64,000 bases of DNA from Actinomycetota bacterium (GTDB lineage Bacteria > Actinomycetota > Actinomycetes > JACCUZ01): the NCBI GenBank assembly GCA_030841035.1, contig JAVEDI010000063.1, positions 1-64,000 of the forward strand, read 5' to 3'. How positions within the stretch are numbered: position 1 is the stretch's first letter; every line of letters begins with the position of its first letter. Below are positions 15,143-29,362 of the stretch, piece by piece. Under the pieces are notes generated by a model. The model worked only from the letters and a program-made list of their open reading frames with translations. It had not been told where the DNA came from and did not search any database. The position numbers and the translations under genes are program-made.

Positions 15143-18016
15143 GTGCCTGCTGAGACCGTGGTCGCGTCGCCCGTCCTGGTCGGTCGCGACGAGTTCCTCG
15201 CCCTCGCGGATCGTCGCCTCGAGGAGAGCGCAGCCGGTCGGGGCCGGCTGCTGTTCGTGTCGGGTGAGGCGGGCATCGGCAAGACCCGGCTGCTGTCCTC
15301 CATCAGCCGGCGTGCCGAACGGCTGGGTTTCGCGATCATCCGCGCGGCAGCCTTCCCCGGCGACACGGAGGCCACCGGCGGTGTGCTGCTCGACCTGGCC
15401 GGCGACCTGCGGGCAGCTTCCGACCCGAGCTCGCAGGTGGTCGGCCGTGCGCTGTCGGACCGGTTTCGGGCTCCCCTTGCCGAAGAAGGCGACCCCCACC
15501 GGCAGCGCCGTCTGCTCGTGCAGGACCTCGTCGACGCCCTGTCGCAACTGGACCGCGACCGGCGCCTGCTCATCGTGCTGGAGGACCTGCACTGGGCGGA
15601 CCAGCTCAGCCTCGAGGTCATCGGGCGGGTGGCAGCGCGGCTCAGGGCCCATGCGACTCTCGTCGTCGGCGCCTACCGCAGCGACGAGCTCTTCCCCCAG
15701 GTGCCGATGCGCCGGTGGCGGGGGCGGCTGGTCTCCCAGCGCGTGGCCGAAGAGATCCGGCTTCCGCGGTTGAGCGTCACCCAGACGGCCACGCTGACGA
15801 GCGCGGTGCTGGGCCGACCCGCGCCCGCCCACATCGTGTCGGCGGTCCACGACCGCAGCGACGGCATCCCCCTGCACGTCGAAGAGCTGCTCGCCGCAGC
15901 CGGCGACGCAGCGATGGCGCCGCACCTCGCTGGCGGCGTGCAGGGTCTCGGGGTCCCTGACACCCTCGCGGATGCGGTGCTTGCTCGCGCGCAGGCCCTG
16001 GATGATCCGGTTCGGGCCGTCGCGGCCGCGGCCGCAGTCATCGGTCGGTCCTTCGACTTCGACCTGCTCACCGCGGTGACGCAACAACCCCCCGAGTCCG
16101 TCGACCGGTGTCTGCGCCAGCTCCAGTCGGTCTACCTGGTAGAGGCAGGCGCGGACGAGGTGAGCTTCGACTTCCGGCACGCGCTGATCCGGGACGTCCT
16201 GTACGCCGACATCGCGCTGCCCCGCCGCCGACAGCTGCACGAGCGCGTCGCGCTCGTCGGTGTCGAGCGCGGCTATCGCGACGCTTTCGTGTCGGCACAC
16301 TTCGACCAGGCGGACCTGCGGGCATCGGCGCACCGGCACGCCCTGCTCGGCGCACGCGAGGCGACAGCTGCCTCCGCGCACCGTGAGGCGCTGGGGCTCT
16401 ACCGGCGTGCGTTGCGCAACCTGCCCCCTTCGACCAGTCCCCACGACCACGCCACGCTGCTGGCGGCAATAGGGGCCGAGGCCGCCGCAGTCGACGACAA
16501 CGTGGCCGCCGCCGAGGCCTACACGCAGGCGCACACCGTGTGGACGCGGTGCGGTGATCGCCTCGCAGCAGCGACGGTGGTGCCACCGCTCGTCGCGGTC
16601 AGCCACCTGCTCGGTGAGGCACTGGAGCGCCGGGTACGCCGCCTGGAGAGCTCCCTGGCCAGCCTCGACGACGTACCGGACGCGGAGAGGGTGAAGGCGC
16701 ACCTGTTGAGTGCACTCGCAGCGGCGTACATGCTGGACCGTCGCCTCGACGAGGCAATCTCCTACGGCGAGCAGAGCCGCGCAGTCAGCGACCTGGCCCG
16801 TGACGGACGCCCGAGCCTGAACACGGCTGCAACGCTCGGCTCGGTGCTGCTCTTCGCCGGTGAGATGGACAGCGGATGGGCACTGCTCGAGGACGCCGTC
16901 GCCCGGTCCGTCGACAGCCGACTCGAGGCCGAGGCTGCACGCAGCTATCGCATGATCGGGTCGTGTGCGTCGGTACTCGTCGAGTACGACCGCGCCGAGC
17001 ACTGGCTCTCGCGCGGCATCAGCTACGCCGAGACGGTCGAGCTGCTCAATCACCGCAACTACCTGACAGCACACCTGGCGCACGTCGAATGGGCGTGCGG
17101 CACCTGGAGCAGCGCGCAGCAGACAGCGGAACGCGCTCTCGTCGACGGGCACGGCGGCACGACGACCCAGATCACCGCCCAGTACGTCCTGGGCTACCTC
17201 GCGATGGGTCGTGGCGAGTGGACCAGGGCGACCGAGCTCCTGGACGAGGCGCTGCAGCACGCCGAAGCGATGGGCGAGCTCCAACGCATCTCTCCGGCGC
17301 TATGGGGGCTGGCCGAGACCGCTCTGCTGCGCGGTGACCACGACACGGCTGTCGCCTTGTGTGATCGCGGGTACGCCGCCTCGGACCAGGTCGCCGACGC
17401 CGCCTACCTGTTTCCCTTCCTGCTCACCGGGACCCGCGCCCGGTTGGCCCGACACGACCACGACGGCGCCGCCCAATGGCTCGACCAGGTCGAGAAAGCC
17501 TTGACGCGCCGGGAGATCCCCGGCACCCTGCCCGCGATCGAGCACGGCCGGGGGCTGCTCCAGCTGGCCGGCGGCAAGCACGACGCGGCACGTGCGACGC
17601 TGCACCGCGCCGCCGAGGCATGGCGGGGACGACGGCGCTTCTGGGAGGGCAGCTGGGCGGTGCTCGACGAGGCGCGCGCGGCGATGACCTCCAAGCGGTA
17701 CGCCGAAGGTCGCGCGCTGGCAGCCATGGCCGCAACCGCCGCGCAGCACGCCGAGGCCACGACCCTCCTGGCGGCGGCCGACGAGCTGCTCCACGAGACC
17801 CCGGGCAGCCGCCCGGCTCAACCGTGGCACCCGTTGACGGCCCGCGAGTTCTCGGTCGCGAGGCTCGTCGCCGACGGCCTGACCAACCGTCAGATCGCCG
17901 AAAGACTGGTCCTGTCACCGAAAACCGTCTCCGCGCACATCGAGCACATCCTGAGCAAGCTCGGTGCCGCGCGCCGGGCCGAGATCGCCGCATGGGCCGC
18001 CAGAGTCGGCGTCTGA
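15143..18016 (+). CDS. LuxR-family transcriptional regulator with N-terminal AAA ATPase (LAL type)
   Basis: 957-residue regulator of the large ATP-binding LuxR type. Walker A GEAGIGKT is at residues 41-48 and Walker B with LLIVLEDLHWAD lies near 150. A long TPR-like helical middle region (about 380-850) probably senses a ligand or partner, and a C-terminal LuxR helix-turn-helix holds LTNRQIAERLVLSPKTVSAHI. GTG at 15143 is preceded by GGGAGG at good spacing; an in-frame GTG 18 bp upstream is weaker. Members typically control secondary metabolism or carbohydrate genes. The neighbouring galactoside locus is a possible target but nothing links them directly. It is convergent with the VOC gene, 4 bp apart. 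Confidence 0.95.
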   Translation: MPAETVVASPVLVGRDEFLALADRRLEESAAGRGRLLFVSGEAGIGKTRLLSSISRRAERLGFAIIRAAAFPGDTEATGGVLLDLAGDLRAASDPSSQVVGRALSDRFRAPLAEEGDPHRQRRLLVQDLVDALSQLDRDRRLLIVLEDLHWADQLSLEVIGRVAARLRAHATLVVGAYRSDELFPQVPMRRWRGRLVSQRVAEEIRLPRLSVTQTATLTSAVLGRPAPAHIVSAVHDRSDGIPLHVEELLAAAGDAAMAPHLAGGVQGLGVPDTLADAVLARAQALDDPVRAVAAAAAVIGRSFDFDLLTAVTQQPPESVDRCLRQLQSVYLVEAGADEVSFDFRHALIRDVLYADIALPRRRQLHERVALVGVERGYRDAFVSAHFDQADLRASAHRHALLGAREATAASAHREALGLYRRALRNLPPSTSPHDHATLLAAIGAEAAAVDDNVAAAEAYTQAHTVWTRCGDRLAAATVVPPLVAVSHLLGEALERRVRRLESSLASLDDVPDAERVKAHLLSALAAAYMLDRRLDEAISYGEQSRAVSDLARDGRPSLNTAATLGSVLLFAGEMDSGWALLEDAVARSVDSRLEAEAARSYRMIGSCASVLVEYDRAEHWLSRGISYAETVELLNHRNYLTAHLAHVEWACGTWSSAQQTAERALVDGHGGTTTQITAQYVLGYLAMGRGEWTRATELLDEALQHAEAMGELQRISPALWGLAETALLRGDHDTAVALCDRGYAASDQVADAAYLFPFLLTGTRARLARHDHDGAAQWLDQVEKALTRREIPGTLPAIEHGRGLLQLAGGKHDAARATLHRAAEAWRGRRRFWEGSWAVLDEARAAMTSKRYAEGRALAAMAATAAQHAEATTLLAAADELLHETPGSRPAQPWHPLTAREFSVARLVADGLTNRQIAERLVLSPKTVSAHIEHILSKLGAARRAEIAAWAARVGV

Positions 18017-18020
18017 GCGG

Positions 18021-18506
18021 TCAGGTCGTCGGTCGGCCGTCGGCCGCGTTGCGCAGGGCAGCGACGTCGAGCTTGCTCATGGCGAGCATCGCCTGCATCG
18101 CCCGCTGGACCCGTTGAGGGTCCGGGTCGTTGAACAGCTCCACCATCGCCGTGGGGACGACCTGCCAGGACAGACCGTAGCGGTCCTTGAGCCAGCCGCA
18201 GGGTCCTTCCTCGCCTCCCTCGGACAGCCGGTCCCAGAAGTAGTCGACCTCCTGCTGGTCCGCGCAGCTGATCTGGAAGGAGACGGCCTCGTCGAACGCG
18301 AACTGGGGGCCGCCGTTGATGCCGACGAACCGCTCACCGTCCAGCTCGAACTCCACCGTCATCACCGTGCCGGCGGGTCCCGCACCGCCCTCGGGGTAAC
18401 GCGCGACGTGCACGATGCGCGAGTTGTCGAAGACGGAGATGTAGAAGTCGGCGGCCTGCTCGGCCTGCGTGTCGAACCACAGGTTCGGGATGATCTTCTG
18501 CGGCAT
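18021..18506 (-). CDS. VOC superfamily protein (PhnB / 3-demethylubiquinone methyltransferase-like)
   Basis: 161-residue protein of the vicinal oxygen chelate fold, subgroup often named PhnB-like or 3-demethylubiquinone-9 3-methyltransferase domain. It opens with PQKIIPNLWFDTQAEQAADFY and contains a central MTVEFELDGERFVGINGGP stretch followed by WDRLSEGG and LKDRYGLSWQVVP, all family hallmarks. The true reaction of this subgroup is mostly unknown, and the methyltransferase name should not be taken literally. ATG at 18506 follows GAGAGGA. It stands alone between the beta-galactosidase 3' end (81 bp away) and the LAL gene. Confidence 0.9.
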   Translation of the reverse strand: MPQKIIPNLWFDTQAEQAADFYISVFDNSRIVHVARYPEGGAGPAGTVMTVEFELDGERFVGINGGPQFAFDEAVSFQISCADQQEVDYFWDRLSEGGEEGPCGWLKDRYGLSWQVVPTAMVELFNDPDPQRVQRAMQAMLAMSKLDVAALRNAADGRPTT

Positions 18507-18587
18507 GGCGCCGGGTCCTCTCGGGCGGTGGCAGCGGGAGCTCCCCGCGACGGATACTGCACTCTCGGACGTCCTCGCGGAAGGCAC

Positions 18588-23433
<4,846 letters not shown>

Positions 23434-23489
23434 CCCGTCACCTCTCCTAGCGCCGCCGGGCCGTCCCGACATCAAGGGGCAGTGCTGCG

Positions 23490-23523
23490 CGGGCGCGGAC
23501 CGTCCTACGACGATCCGCGCCCG
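23490..23523 (-). terminator. Intra-operon hairpin between binding-protein and permease genes
   Basis: Perfect 10-bp inverted repeat (CGGGCGCGGA / TCCGCGCCCG) with a 14-base loop, between the stop of the solute-binding protein gene and the first permease gene. No T-run follows. Partial termination or 3' mRNA protection would raise binding-protein levels above permease levels, a common arrangement in ABC operons. Confidence 0.65.
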
Positions 23524-23545
23524 GGAGCCACCTGGTCAACGATCA

Positions 23546-24904
23546 TCACGCGACGAAGATGGACTTCTTCTGCTTCTCGATGCTCGACGTCAGGCCGTCG
23601 ATGTCGCTCGGGTTCTTGATGAAGTCCTGCAACGCCGGGATGATGACCGTCGACGCGAAGTCGGGCCGGGTGTCGCGGTCGAGGAACTGCGCGATGTTCT
23701 TGGTCGAGCCGATGATCTCGGCCGACTTCTTCTGGACCGCGTTGTACTTGCTCGTGTCCACGTTCTTGTTGGCCCCGACGTCCCCATGGTCGGTCTTCAG
23801 GTAGATGTTCTCCGCTTCGGCGGAGGCGACGTACGTCAGCAGCGCCTTGGCGCCCGCCTCGTTCTTCGGGCTCTTGGACATCATGAGCCCGTCGATCGGC
23901 GCATCGATCGAGTCCTGCCCGTGCTCGGAGGCGACTTCGGGGAAGGCGACGAAGTCGAGGTCGTCGAGGTCGGCTCCGGTGAACTGCTGTGAGGCAAAGG
24001 TCCCGAGCAGATACATCCCGCTCTGCTTCTTCACCAGACCCTGGGCGGCCTCTTGCCAGGTCCGGCCCAGCGAGCCCTCCTGGTGGTAGGGCAGCAGCCC
24101 CTTCCAGGTGTCGAAGACCTGCTTCACCTTCGCGTCCTGCCACGACTCCTTGCCCGCCATCAGGCTGACGTGGAAGTCGTAGCCGTTCGTGCGCATGTTG
24201 AGGATGTCGAACGTGCCCATCGCCGGCCAGCCGTCCTTGTCGGCGAAGGCGATGGGCGACAGGCCGTCCTTCTTCATCGTGGTGGCAAGTGTGGTCAGCT
24301 CGTCCATCGTCTTCGGGGGCTGGTAGCCGCGGTCGGCCCACAGGCTCTTCCGGTACATCAGCACCCAGGGGTAGTTGTAGATCGGCACGAAGTACTGCTT
24401 GCCGTCGTCGCCGGTCGAGGCCTGCTTGAACGAGTCGGAGAAGTCCGGGCCGATGGTCTTCCATACGTCGCTGATGTCGCCCACGAGGCCCTGGGCTGCG
24501 AAGAACCGCATCCGGTAGCCGGCGAACCAGGTGAAGACGTCGTCCGGGTTGCCCTGGAGGTAGTTGTTGATCTGCTCCTGGAAGGTGTTGTGGTCGACCG
24601 TGTTCACCTTGGTCTTGACCTTCTTCGCCGCCGTGAAGGCCGCGAAGACCTCGGCGAACGCCTTCTTCGGCGGGGCGTCCGAGGCGTTGGAGCCGAACGT
24701 CACGGTACCCGTGGGCTTGCCGCCCGCGCTCCCGCCGGCTCCGCTGCTGCTCCCGCCGCCGCATGCCGACAGCAGTCCCGACATGGACAGCGCTGCGCCG
24801 GTCCCGGCCGCCCCCTTGAGGAGGCCGCGACGGGTCACCCCGGCGCGCGCCGAGGGAGGAACGAGGCTCGCGAGGTAATGCTCCTGGGACTCGGGCTTGG
24901 GCAT
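23546..24904 (-). CDS. Extracellular sugar-binding lipoprotein of ABC transporter
   Basis: 452-residue solute-binding protein of the carbohydrate family (bacterial SBP family 1). The N terminus has a twin-arginine-like RRGLLKG at 25-31 and a lipobox LLSAC with the lipidated cysteine at 48, so it is exported and anchored to the outer face of the membrane. A Gly/Ser linker follows the cysteine. ATG at 24904 is preceded by GGAGGGGATAG. It is the first gene of the operon that leads through two permeases to the beta-galactosidase, so its ligand is probably a galactoside such as lactose or a galacto-oligosaccharide. Confidence 0.95.
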   Translation of the reverse strand: MPKPESQEHYLASLVPPSARAGVTRRGLLKGAAGTGAALSMSGLLSACGGGSSSGAGGSAGGKPTGTVTFGSNASDAPPKKAFAEVFAAFTAAKKVKTKVNTVDHNTFQEQINNYLQGNPDDVFTWFAGYRMRFFAAQGLVGDISDVWKTIGPDFSDSFKQASTGDDGKQYFVPIYNYPWVLMYRKSLWADRGYQPPKTMDELTTLATTMKKDGLSPIAFADKDGWPAMGTFDILNMRTNGYDFHVSLMAGKESWQDAKVKQVFDTWKGLLPYHQEGSLGRTWQEAAQGLVKKQSGMYLLGTFASQQFTGADLDDLDFVAFPEVASEHGQDSIDAPIDGLMMSKSPKNEAGAKALLTYVASAEAENIYLKTDHGDVGANKNVDTSKYNAVQKKSAEIIGSTKNIAQFLDRDTRPDFASTVIIPALQDFIKNPSDIDGLTSSIEKQKKSIFVA

Positions 24905-25292
24905 CTATCCCCTCCGAAGGGAGATCGGTGGAGGAAACGGCAGGGGCCGTTTCCGGGCGGGCCGGGCCGTCCGATCGGGAACACGATCGAACACAGTTCA
25001 ACAGTGAACACACGGTGAACCCCACCGCTCGGGCTGTCAAGGGGTCCACTTCACGATCTGGTAACAGTGCGGGAACGGCAGCGGAACGCGCGCGCCGAGC
25101 GCGCGCGGTCCCCGACGTACGGCGGTGGTGGCAGTGCAACGTTTCCGGCCAGCGTTCCCACCAGACGTTTCTTTCTGTTGACTTTTCTGGCGCGGACCAT
25201 CAGAGTGCCGTGCATGCACGCGTGCCCGCGGACCGCGCAGCACCGGCCGTCTCGGGGCCGCGGCGCGGTCGGGAGTGGGGAGGTGACCTGAG
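24905..25292. promoter_or_regulatory. 388-bp divergent control region of galactoside genes
   Basis: Intergenic region between the divergent binding-protein and DeoR genes. For the leftward operon a perfect TTGACA (-35) lies on the minus strand at 25040-25035, with no clear -10 consensus after it. For the rightward operon TTGACT at 25178-25183 is a candidate -35. A perfect 12-bp palindrome CGTGCATGCACG is at 25209-25220. No further gene was found in this stretch. Confidence 0.6.
24979..25022. promoter_or_regulatory. Candidate DeoR-family operator: repeated GAACAC boxes
   Basis: GAACAC occurs at 24979-24984, 24989-24994 and 25006-25011, and GAACCC at 25017-25022. An inverted pair GTTCA-ACAG-TGAAC sits at 24996-25009. 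The boxes cover the expected -10 and transcription start region downstream of the minus-strand TTGACA, the right place for repression by the divergently encoded DeoR protein. Binding is inferred from position and repetition. Confidence 0.5.
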
Positions 25293-26093
25293 GTGCTCGC
25301 GAGGGAGCGGCAGTCCTACATCCTCGAGCGCGTCCGCGAGCGGGGCGCGGTGCGGGTGAGCGACCTGACCCGGCTGCTCGACGTCTCGGACATGACGGTC
25401 CGGCGTGACCTGGGAATCCTCGCCGAGCAGGGCCTGGTCGAGAAGGTCCACGGCGGTGCGACGGCCCCGGCGCACAACAGCACCGACGAGCCGGGCTTCG
25501 AGACCAAGTCGGCTCGCGAGCGTCCCGAGAAGGACGCGATCGCGCGGGTCGCGGTCGGCCTGGTCCGGCCGGGCTTCGCGGTCGGCCTCTCGGCGGGCAC
25601 CACCACCTGGACCCTGGCGCAGCGTCTGCGCGACGTCGCGAACATCACCGTGGTCACGAACTCGGTGCAGATCGCCACGGTCTTCTACCAGTCCCCCCGG
25701 TCCGACCAGACCGTCGTGCTCACCGGCGGTGTCCGCACCCCGTCCGACGCGCTGGTCGGGCCGGTTGCCGTGGCCGCGCTGCGCTCGCTCAACCTCGACA
25801 TCGTCTTCCTCGGCGTGCACGGCATGGATGAGCGCACCGGCTTCACGAGTCCCAACCTGCTGGAGGCCGAGACCAACCGGGCGCTGGCCCGGTCGGCCCG
25901 CCACCTTGCCGTGGTCGCCGACCATGCCAAGTGGGGGGTGATCGGCATCAGCACCATCGCCTCCCTGGCCGAGGCAGACACCCTCATCACCGACGCCGGG
26001 CTGCACCGCGATGCGCACAGCGTGCTGACCGAGCACGTGACCGACGTGCTGGTAGCGCCGCTCGATGTGCCGGCGCCGCCGAGGACGGCGTAG
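25293..26093 (+). CDS. DeoR/GlpR-family transcriptional regulator of sugar metabolism
   Basis: 266-residue repressor. The N-terminal winged helix (ERQSYILERV to the VSDMTVRRDLGILAEQGLV recognition helix) covers residues 5-60. The C-terminal sugar-phosphate-sensing DeoRC domain follows, with a GLSAGTTTW phosphate-binding loop and LGVHGMDERTGFT near residue 175. GTG at 25293 has GGGGAGG upstream. It heads a plus-strand operon with galT and galK and faces the divergent transporter/beta-galactosidase operon, so it probably represses both until a galactose-derived phosphate is present. Confidence 0.94.
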   Translation: MLARERQSYILERVRERGAVRVSDLTRLLDVSDMTVRRDLGILAEQGLVEKVHGGATAPAHNSTDEPGFETKSARERPEKDAIARVAVGLVRPGFAVGLSAGTTTWTLAQRLRDVANITVVTNSVQIATVFYQSPRSDQTVVLTGGVRTPSDALVGPVAVAALRSLNLDIVFLGVHGMDERTGFTSPNLLEAETNRALARSARHLAVVADHAKWGVIGISTIASLAEADTLITDAGLHRDAHSVLTEHVTDVLVAPLDVPAPPRTA

Positions 26094-26095
26094 TA

Positions 26096-27187
26096 GTGAG
26101 ACGCATCTCCACCCGGCTCGCCGACGGGCGTGAGCTCCTCTACTTCGACAGCGAAGTGACTGCGGCCAGTACCGATCGTTCGACCGTCTTCGACAGCCGC
26201 GACCTCGAGGTCACCGCCACCGCCTCAGAGATCCGGCACGACGCACTGCTCGACGAGTGGGTGGCCATCGCCTCCCATCGGCAGGGGCGAACCCATCTTC
26301 CGCCGGCCGACCAGTGCCCGCTGTGCCCGTCCGGCGGCGGTCGCCAGACAGAGGTCCCCGCCGAGGACTACGACGTCGTGGTCTTTGAGAACCGCTTTCC
26401 CTCCTTCGCCTCCCGGGTCGACCCCGCGGCAGAGCTGCCTGAGACCGACGAGCGGCGACCGGGTCTCGGACGCTGCGAGGTCGTCTGCTTCACGAGCGAC
26501 CACGACACCCCGATGAGCCGGCTGCCGCCCGAGCGCATCCGGCTGGTGCTCGATGCCTGGGTCGACCGTTCGGCCGACCTGGCCGCGCTGCCGTTCGTGG
26601 AGCAGGTCTTCGTGTTCGAGAACCGGGGTGAGGAGATCGGCGTCACGCTGGGGCATCCGCACGGGCAGATCTACGGCTATCCGTTCGTCACGCCACGGAC
26701 CCAGCTGATGGCTCAGGCCGCCAGGCGGCATCGTGAGCGCACCGGCCGCGACCTCTACGCCGACCAGCTGGCCCGGGAGCTCGCCGACGGCTGCCGCATC
26801 GTCACGAGCTCGCAGCACTGGGTTGCCTACGTGCCCTTCGCTGCGCGCTGGCCGGTCGAGGTGCACCTGCAGCCCCGACGCGCCGTACCCGACCTGCCCT
26901 CCCTCGACGCAGCTGTCCGCGACGACTTCCCGCACGTCTATCTCGATGTCCTGCGCGCCATGGACTCCCTGTACGACGCCCCGCTGCCCTACATCTCGGC
27001 CTGGCACCAGGCCCCTGTCCGGGTCGACCGGGACCTCGTGTCGCTGCACCTGGAAGTCTTCTCGATCAAGCGTGCCGCGAGCAAGCTGAAGTTCCTTGCC
27101 GGATCGGAGTCGGGCATGGGTGCCTTCGTCAACGACATCGCGCCCGAACAGATCGCCGCAACCCTGCGTGCCGCGCTGCCGCGATGA
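26096..27187 (+). CDS. galT: Galactose-1-phosphate uridylyltransferase
   Basis: 363-residue Leloir-pathway enzyme exchanging UMP between UDP-glucose and galactose-1-phosphate through a uridylyl-histidine intermediate. The zinc-type CPLC motif is near residue 78, and the active-site HPHGQ lies in the GHPHGQIYGYPFVTPR segment near residue 186. The GTG at 26096 begins 2 bp after the stop of the DeoR gene, and GAGGA lies upstream. Its stop overlaps the galK start by 4 bp, giving tight coupling. No galE is in the window, so UDP-galactose must be recycled by an epimerase elsewhere. Confidence 0.96.
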   Translation: MRRISTRLADGRELLYFDSEVTAASTDRSTVFDSRDLEVTATASEIRHDALLDEWVAIASHRQGRTHLPPADQCPLCPSGGGRQTEVPAEDYDVVVFENRFPSFASRVDPAAELPETDERRPGLGRCEVVCFTSDHDTPMSRLPPERIRLVLDAWVDRSADLAALPFVEQVFVFENRGEEIGVTLGHPHGQIYGYPFVTPRTQLMAQAARRHRERTGRDLYADQLARELADGCRIVTSSQHWVAYVPFAARWPVEVHLQPRRAVPDLPSLDAAVRDDFPHVYLDVLRAMDSLYDAPLPYISAWHQAPVRVDRDLVSLHLEVFSIKRAASKLKFLAGSESGMGAFVNDIAPEQIAATLRAALPR

Positions 27188-28326
27188 GCCCCACCGAGAT
27201 CTTCCGACAGCTCACCGGCCACGACCCGCAGGGAGTCTGGGCCGCGCCGGGGCGGGTCAACCTGATCGGCGAGCACACCGACTACAACGAGGGTCTGGTG
27301 CTGCCGTTCGCCATCGAGGCACGCTCCGAGGTGGCGGCCGGTCGCCGCGATGACGGCGTCGTACGCGTGCTGTCGCTGCAGAAACCCGGCGACCTCGTCG
27401 AGGCCGACGCTGCCGGGGTAGGGCCCGGCCAGGCGGTCGGTTGGTCGGCGTACGTGCTGGGGGTCGTGTGGGCCCTGCGCCAGGCCGGCCACGACGTCGG
27501 GGGTGCCGACCTCGTGCTCGACGGCCGCGTGCCCTCGGGGTCGGGCCTGTCGTCCTCGGCGTCGGTGGAGTGTGCCGCCGCTCTGGCGCTCGCGGAGCTG
27601 TACGGGCTCGACCTGCCCGGCGAGCGGCTCGCCACCCTTGCCCAGCAAGCCGAGAACGACGTCGTCGGCGCGCCGACCGGACCGATGGACCAGCGGGCGT
27701 CGATGCTGTGCACCGAAGGGCACGCACTGCTGCTGGACACCCGCGACATGTCCACCGAGCAGGTGCCCCTCAACCCCGCCGCCTCCGGTCTGGCGCTGCT
27801 CGTCGTCGACTCACGGGTGCACCACGAGCACACCGACAACGCGTACGGCGACCGACGGCGCTCGTGCGAGCAGGCGACGAGCGAGCTCGGCCTGCGTGCC
27901 CTTCGCGACGTACCCCTTGACGGTCTTGAGGAGACGTTGCGACGGCTGTCCACCGACGAGCTGCGCAGCCGGGTCCGGCATGTCGTGACCGACAACGCTC
28001 GTACTCGGACCGTCTCCGAAGCTCTGTGCCGCGGTGACTGGACGACCGTGGGCCAGGCCATGACCGCCTCGCACGCGTCGATGCGCGACGACTACGAGAT
28101 CAGCTGTCCCGAGCTCGACCTGCTGGTCGACGCCGCCCTGGACGCCGGCGCCTCCGGCGCGCGGATGACGGGCGGCGGCTTCGGCGGCTGCGCAGTCGTG
28201 CTCACCCGGGCGGACCTGGTGGACACGGTGTCCGCGAACGTGCAGAAGGCCTTTGCCCGGGCCGGGTACGACGAGCCCCGGCCGTTCGTGGTGCGCCCCT
28301 CCGCGGGCGCACGCCGGCTGTCCTGA
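27184..28326 (+). CDS. galK: Galactokinase
   Basis: 380-residue GHMP-family kinase phosphorylating galactose at C1 with ATP. The galactose-binding signature GRVNLIGEHTDYNEG is near residue 24, the ATP-binding PSGSGLSSSAS near residue 118, and the third GHMP motif MTGGGFGGCAV near residue 329. ATG at 27184 overlaps the galT stop (ATGA). It completes the regulator-galT-galK operon opposite the importer and beta-galactosidase. Confidence 0.97.
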   Translation: MSPTEIFRQLTGHDPQGVWAAPGRVNLIGEHTDYNEGLVLPFAIEARSEVAAGRRDDGVVRVLSLQKPGDLVEADAAGVGPGQAVGWSAYVLGVVWALRQAGHDVGGADLVLDGRVPSGSGLSSSASVECAAALALAELYGLDLPGERLATLAQQAENDVVGAPTGPMDQRASMLCTEGHALLLDTRDMSTEQVPLNPAASGLALLVVDSRVHHEHTDNAYGDRRRSCEQATSELGLRALRDVPLDGLEETLRRLSTDELRSRVRHVVTDNARTRTVSEALCRGDWTTVGQAMTASHASMRDDYEISCPELDLLVDAALDAGASGARMTGGGFGGCAVVLTRADLVDTVSANVQKAFARAGYDEPRPFVVRPSAGARRLS

Positions 28327-28370
28327 CAGGAAGGTGGCCACGGCGGCCGGTCCGGCGGCAGACTCCACAC

Positions 28371-28874
28371 ATGGACGCCGAGCAGCTGCGCGAGACACAG
28401 GGGCCACTCAAGAAGCAGTACCGTGACGACCCGGCAGCGGCCCGCACGCCCCTGCGTGCGCACGGTTCGTTCCGCGACGGTGGCATCACCGCCACCGTCG
28501 GGACGTGGGCGGGCGACGTACGCGCCGGCCTGCACCGGGCGACCGGGGGCGACGGCACCGATGCCTGCTCGGGTGACATGCTCATGGAGGCGCTGTTGGC
28601 CTGCGCCGGCGTGACCTTGCGCAGTGTCGCTACCGCTCTAGGAGTCGATATCCGCGCCGCGAGCCTGCGGGCCGACTGCGTCTTCGACGCACGCGGCACC
28701 CTGGGGGTCGATCGGTCGGCTCCGGTCGGCGTCACCGACGTGGTGCTGACCGCCGAGGTGGACACTGATGCCGATGACGTGACGCTGCAGAAGCTGGCGT
28801 CGCTCACGGAGCGGTACTGCGTCGTAGGCCAGAGCCTCAAGGACCCGCCGCGGCTGGTCGTACGCCGCAGCTGA
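28371..28874 (+). CDS. OsmC family protein
   Basis: 167-residue protein of the OsmC/Ohr superfamily, cytosolic thiol peroxidases that reduce organic hydroperoxides in the well-studied members. Two cysteines are in the expected places: one in the LLACAGVTLR helix near residue 83 and one in ERYCVVGQSL near residue 146. A Gly-rich first half, with GDGTDACSGDMLMEALL, is also typical. ATG at 28371 lies 44 bp after galK on the same strand, but functional linkage to galactose use is not evident. The precise peroxidase or thiol role is unproven. Confidence 0.88.
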   Translation: MDAEQLRETQGPLKKQYRDDPAAARTPLRAHGSFRDGGITATVGTWAGDVRAGLHRATGGDGTDACSGDMLMEALLACAGVTLRSVATALGVDIRAASLRADCVFDARGTLGVDRSAPVGVTDVVLTAEVDTDADDVTLQKLASLTERYCVVGQSLKDPPRLVVRRS

Positions 28875-28972
28875 GCGCCACCGGGCGACGTCTCCTTCTC
28901 CTACCGCCCGCCGCGACCTAGATTGGTCGAGGGATACGACCGGGCCATGGTCCTGCCGAGGGGGAAGCCGGG

Positions 28973-29362
28973 ATGCACATCAAGATCGCGGGGCTGTGCG
29001 TGACCGGGCTCGTCCTGCTGGTGGCCTGCGGCGGCGGCGGTCCGGCCGCGGGCCATGTCGACTACCGGTCGGGCATGGCCATCGGGCAGGCACTGGCCAG
29101 GCACGGCTTCGCCTGCTCTCACCTGAGGCAGGAGAAGGAGACGATCGGTGCGTCTGAGGAATGGATCTGCGACCACTCCGGCGACGCCGACCTGGTGATC
29201 GACACCTACCGCACCGAGGGCCAGCGCAAGGCGGTGTCCAACACAGTCGGCGGGCTCACGACCGGTTACGAGGTCGTGGGGGACGTCTGGACCGTCTCGG
29301 GGATCCGCAGCACGAAGGACGCGAAGAAGGTCACCGAGCTGCTCGGCGGCGCAGTCAGCTAG
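28973..29362 (+). CDS. Small putative lipoprotein
   Basis: 129-residue exported protein with a short hydrophobic signal and lipobox LVAC (cysteine at 19), followed by a Gly run, so it is probably lipid-anchored on the outer membrane face. The mature part (about 105 residues) has two further cysteines (ACSHL and WICDHS) that could form a disulfide. No family is recognised. ATG at 28973 follows GAGGGGGAAG. A strong terminator begins inside its last codons. Confidence 0.8.
   Translation: MHIKIAGLCVTGLVLLVACGGGGPAAGHVDYRSGMAIGQALARHGFACSHLRQEKETIGASEEWICDHSGDADLVIDTYRTEGQRKAVSNTVGGLTTGYEVVGDVWTVSGIRSTKDAKKVTELLGGAVS

Noticed and set aside
25209-25220. Perfect 12-bp palindrome CGTGCATGCACG considered as the DeoR operator
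   Set aside because: Palindromes of this size occur easily in GC-rich DNA; the repeated GAACAC boxes are a better placed candidate. It is mentioned only as part of the control region.
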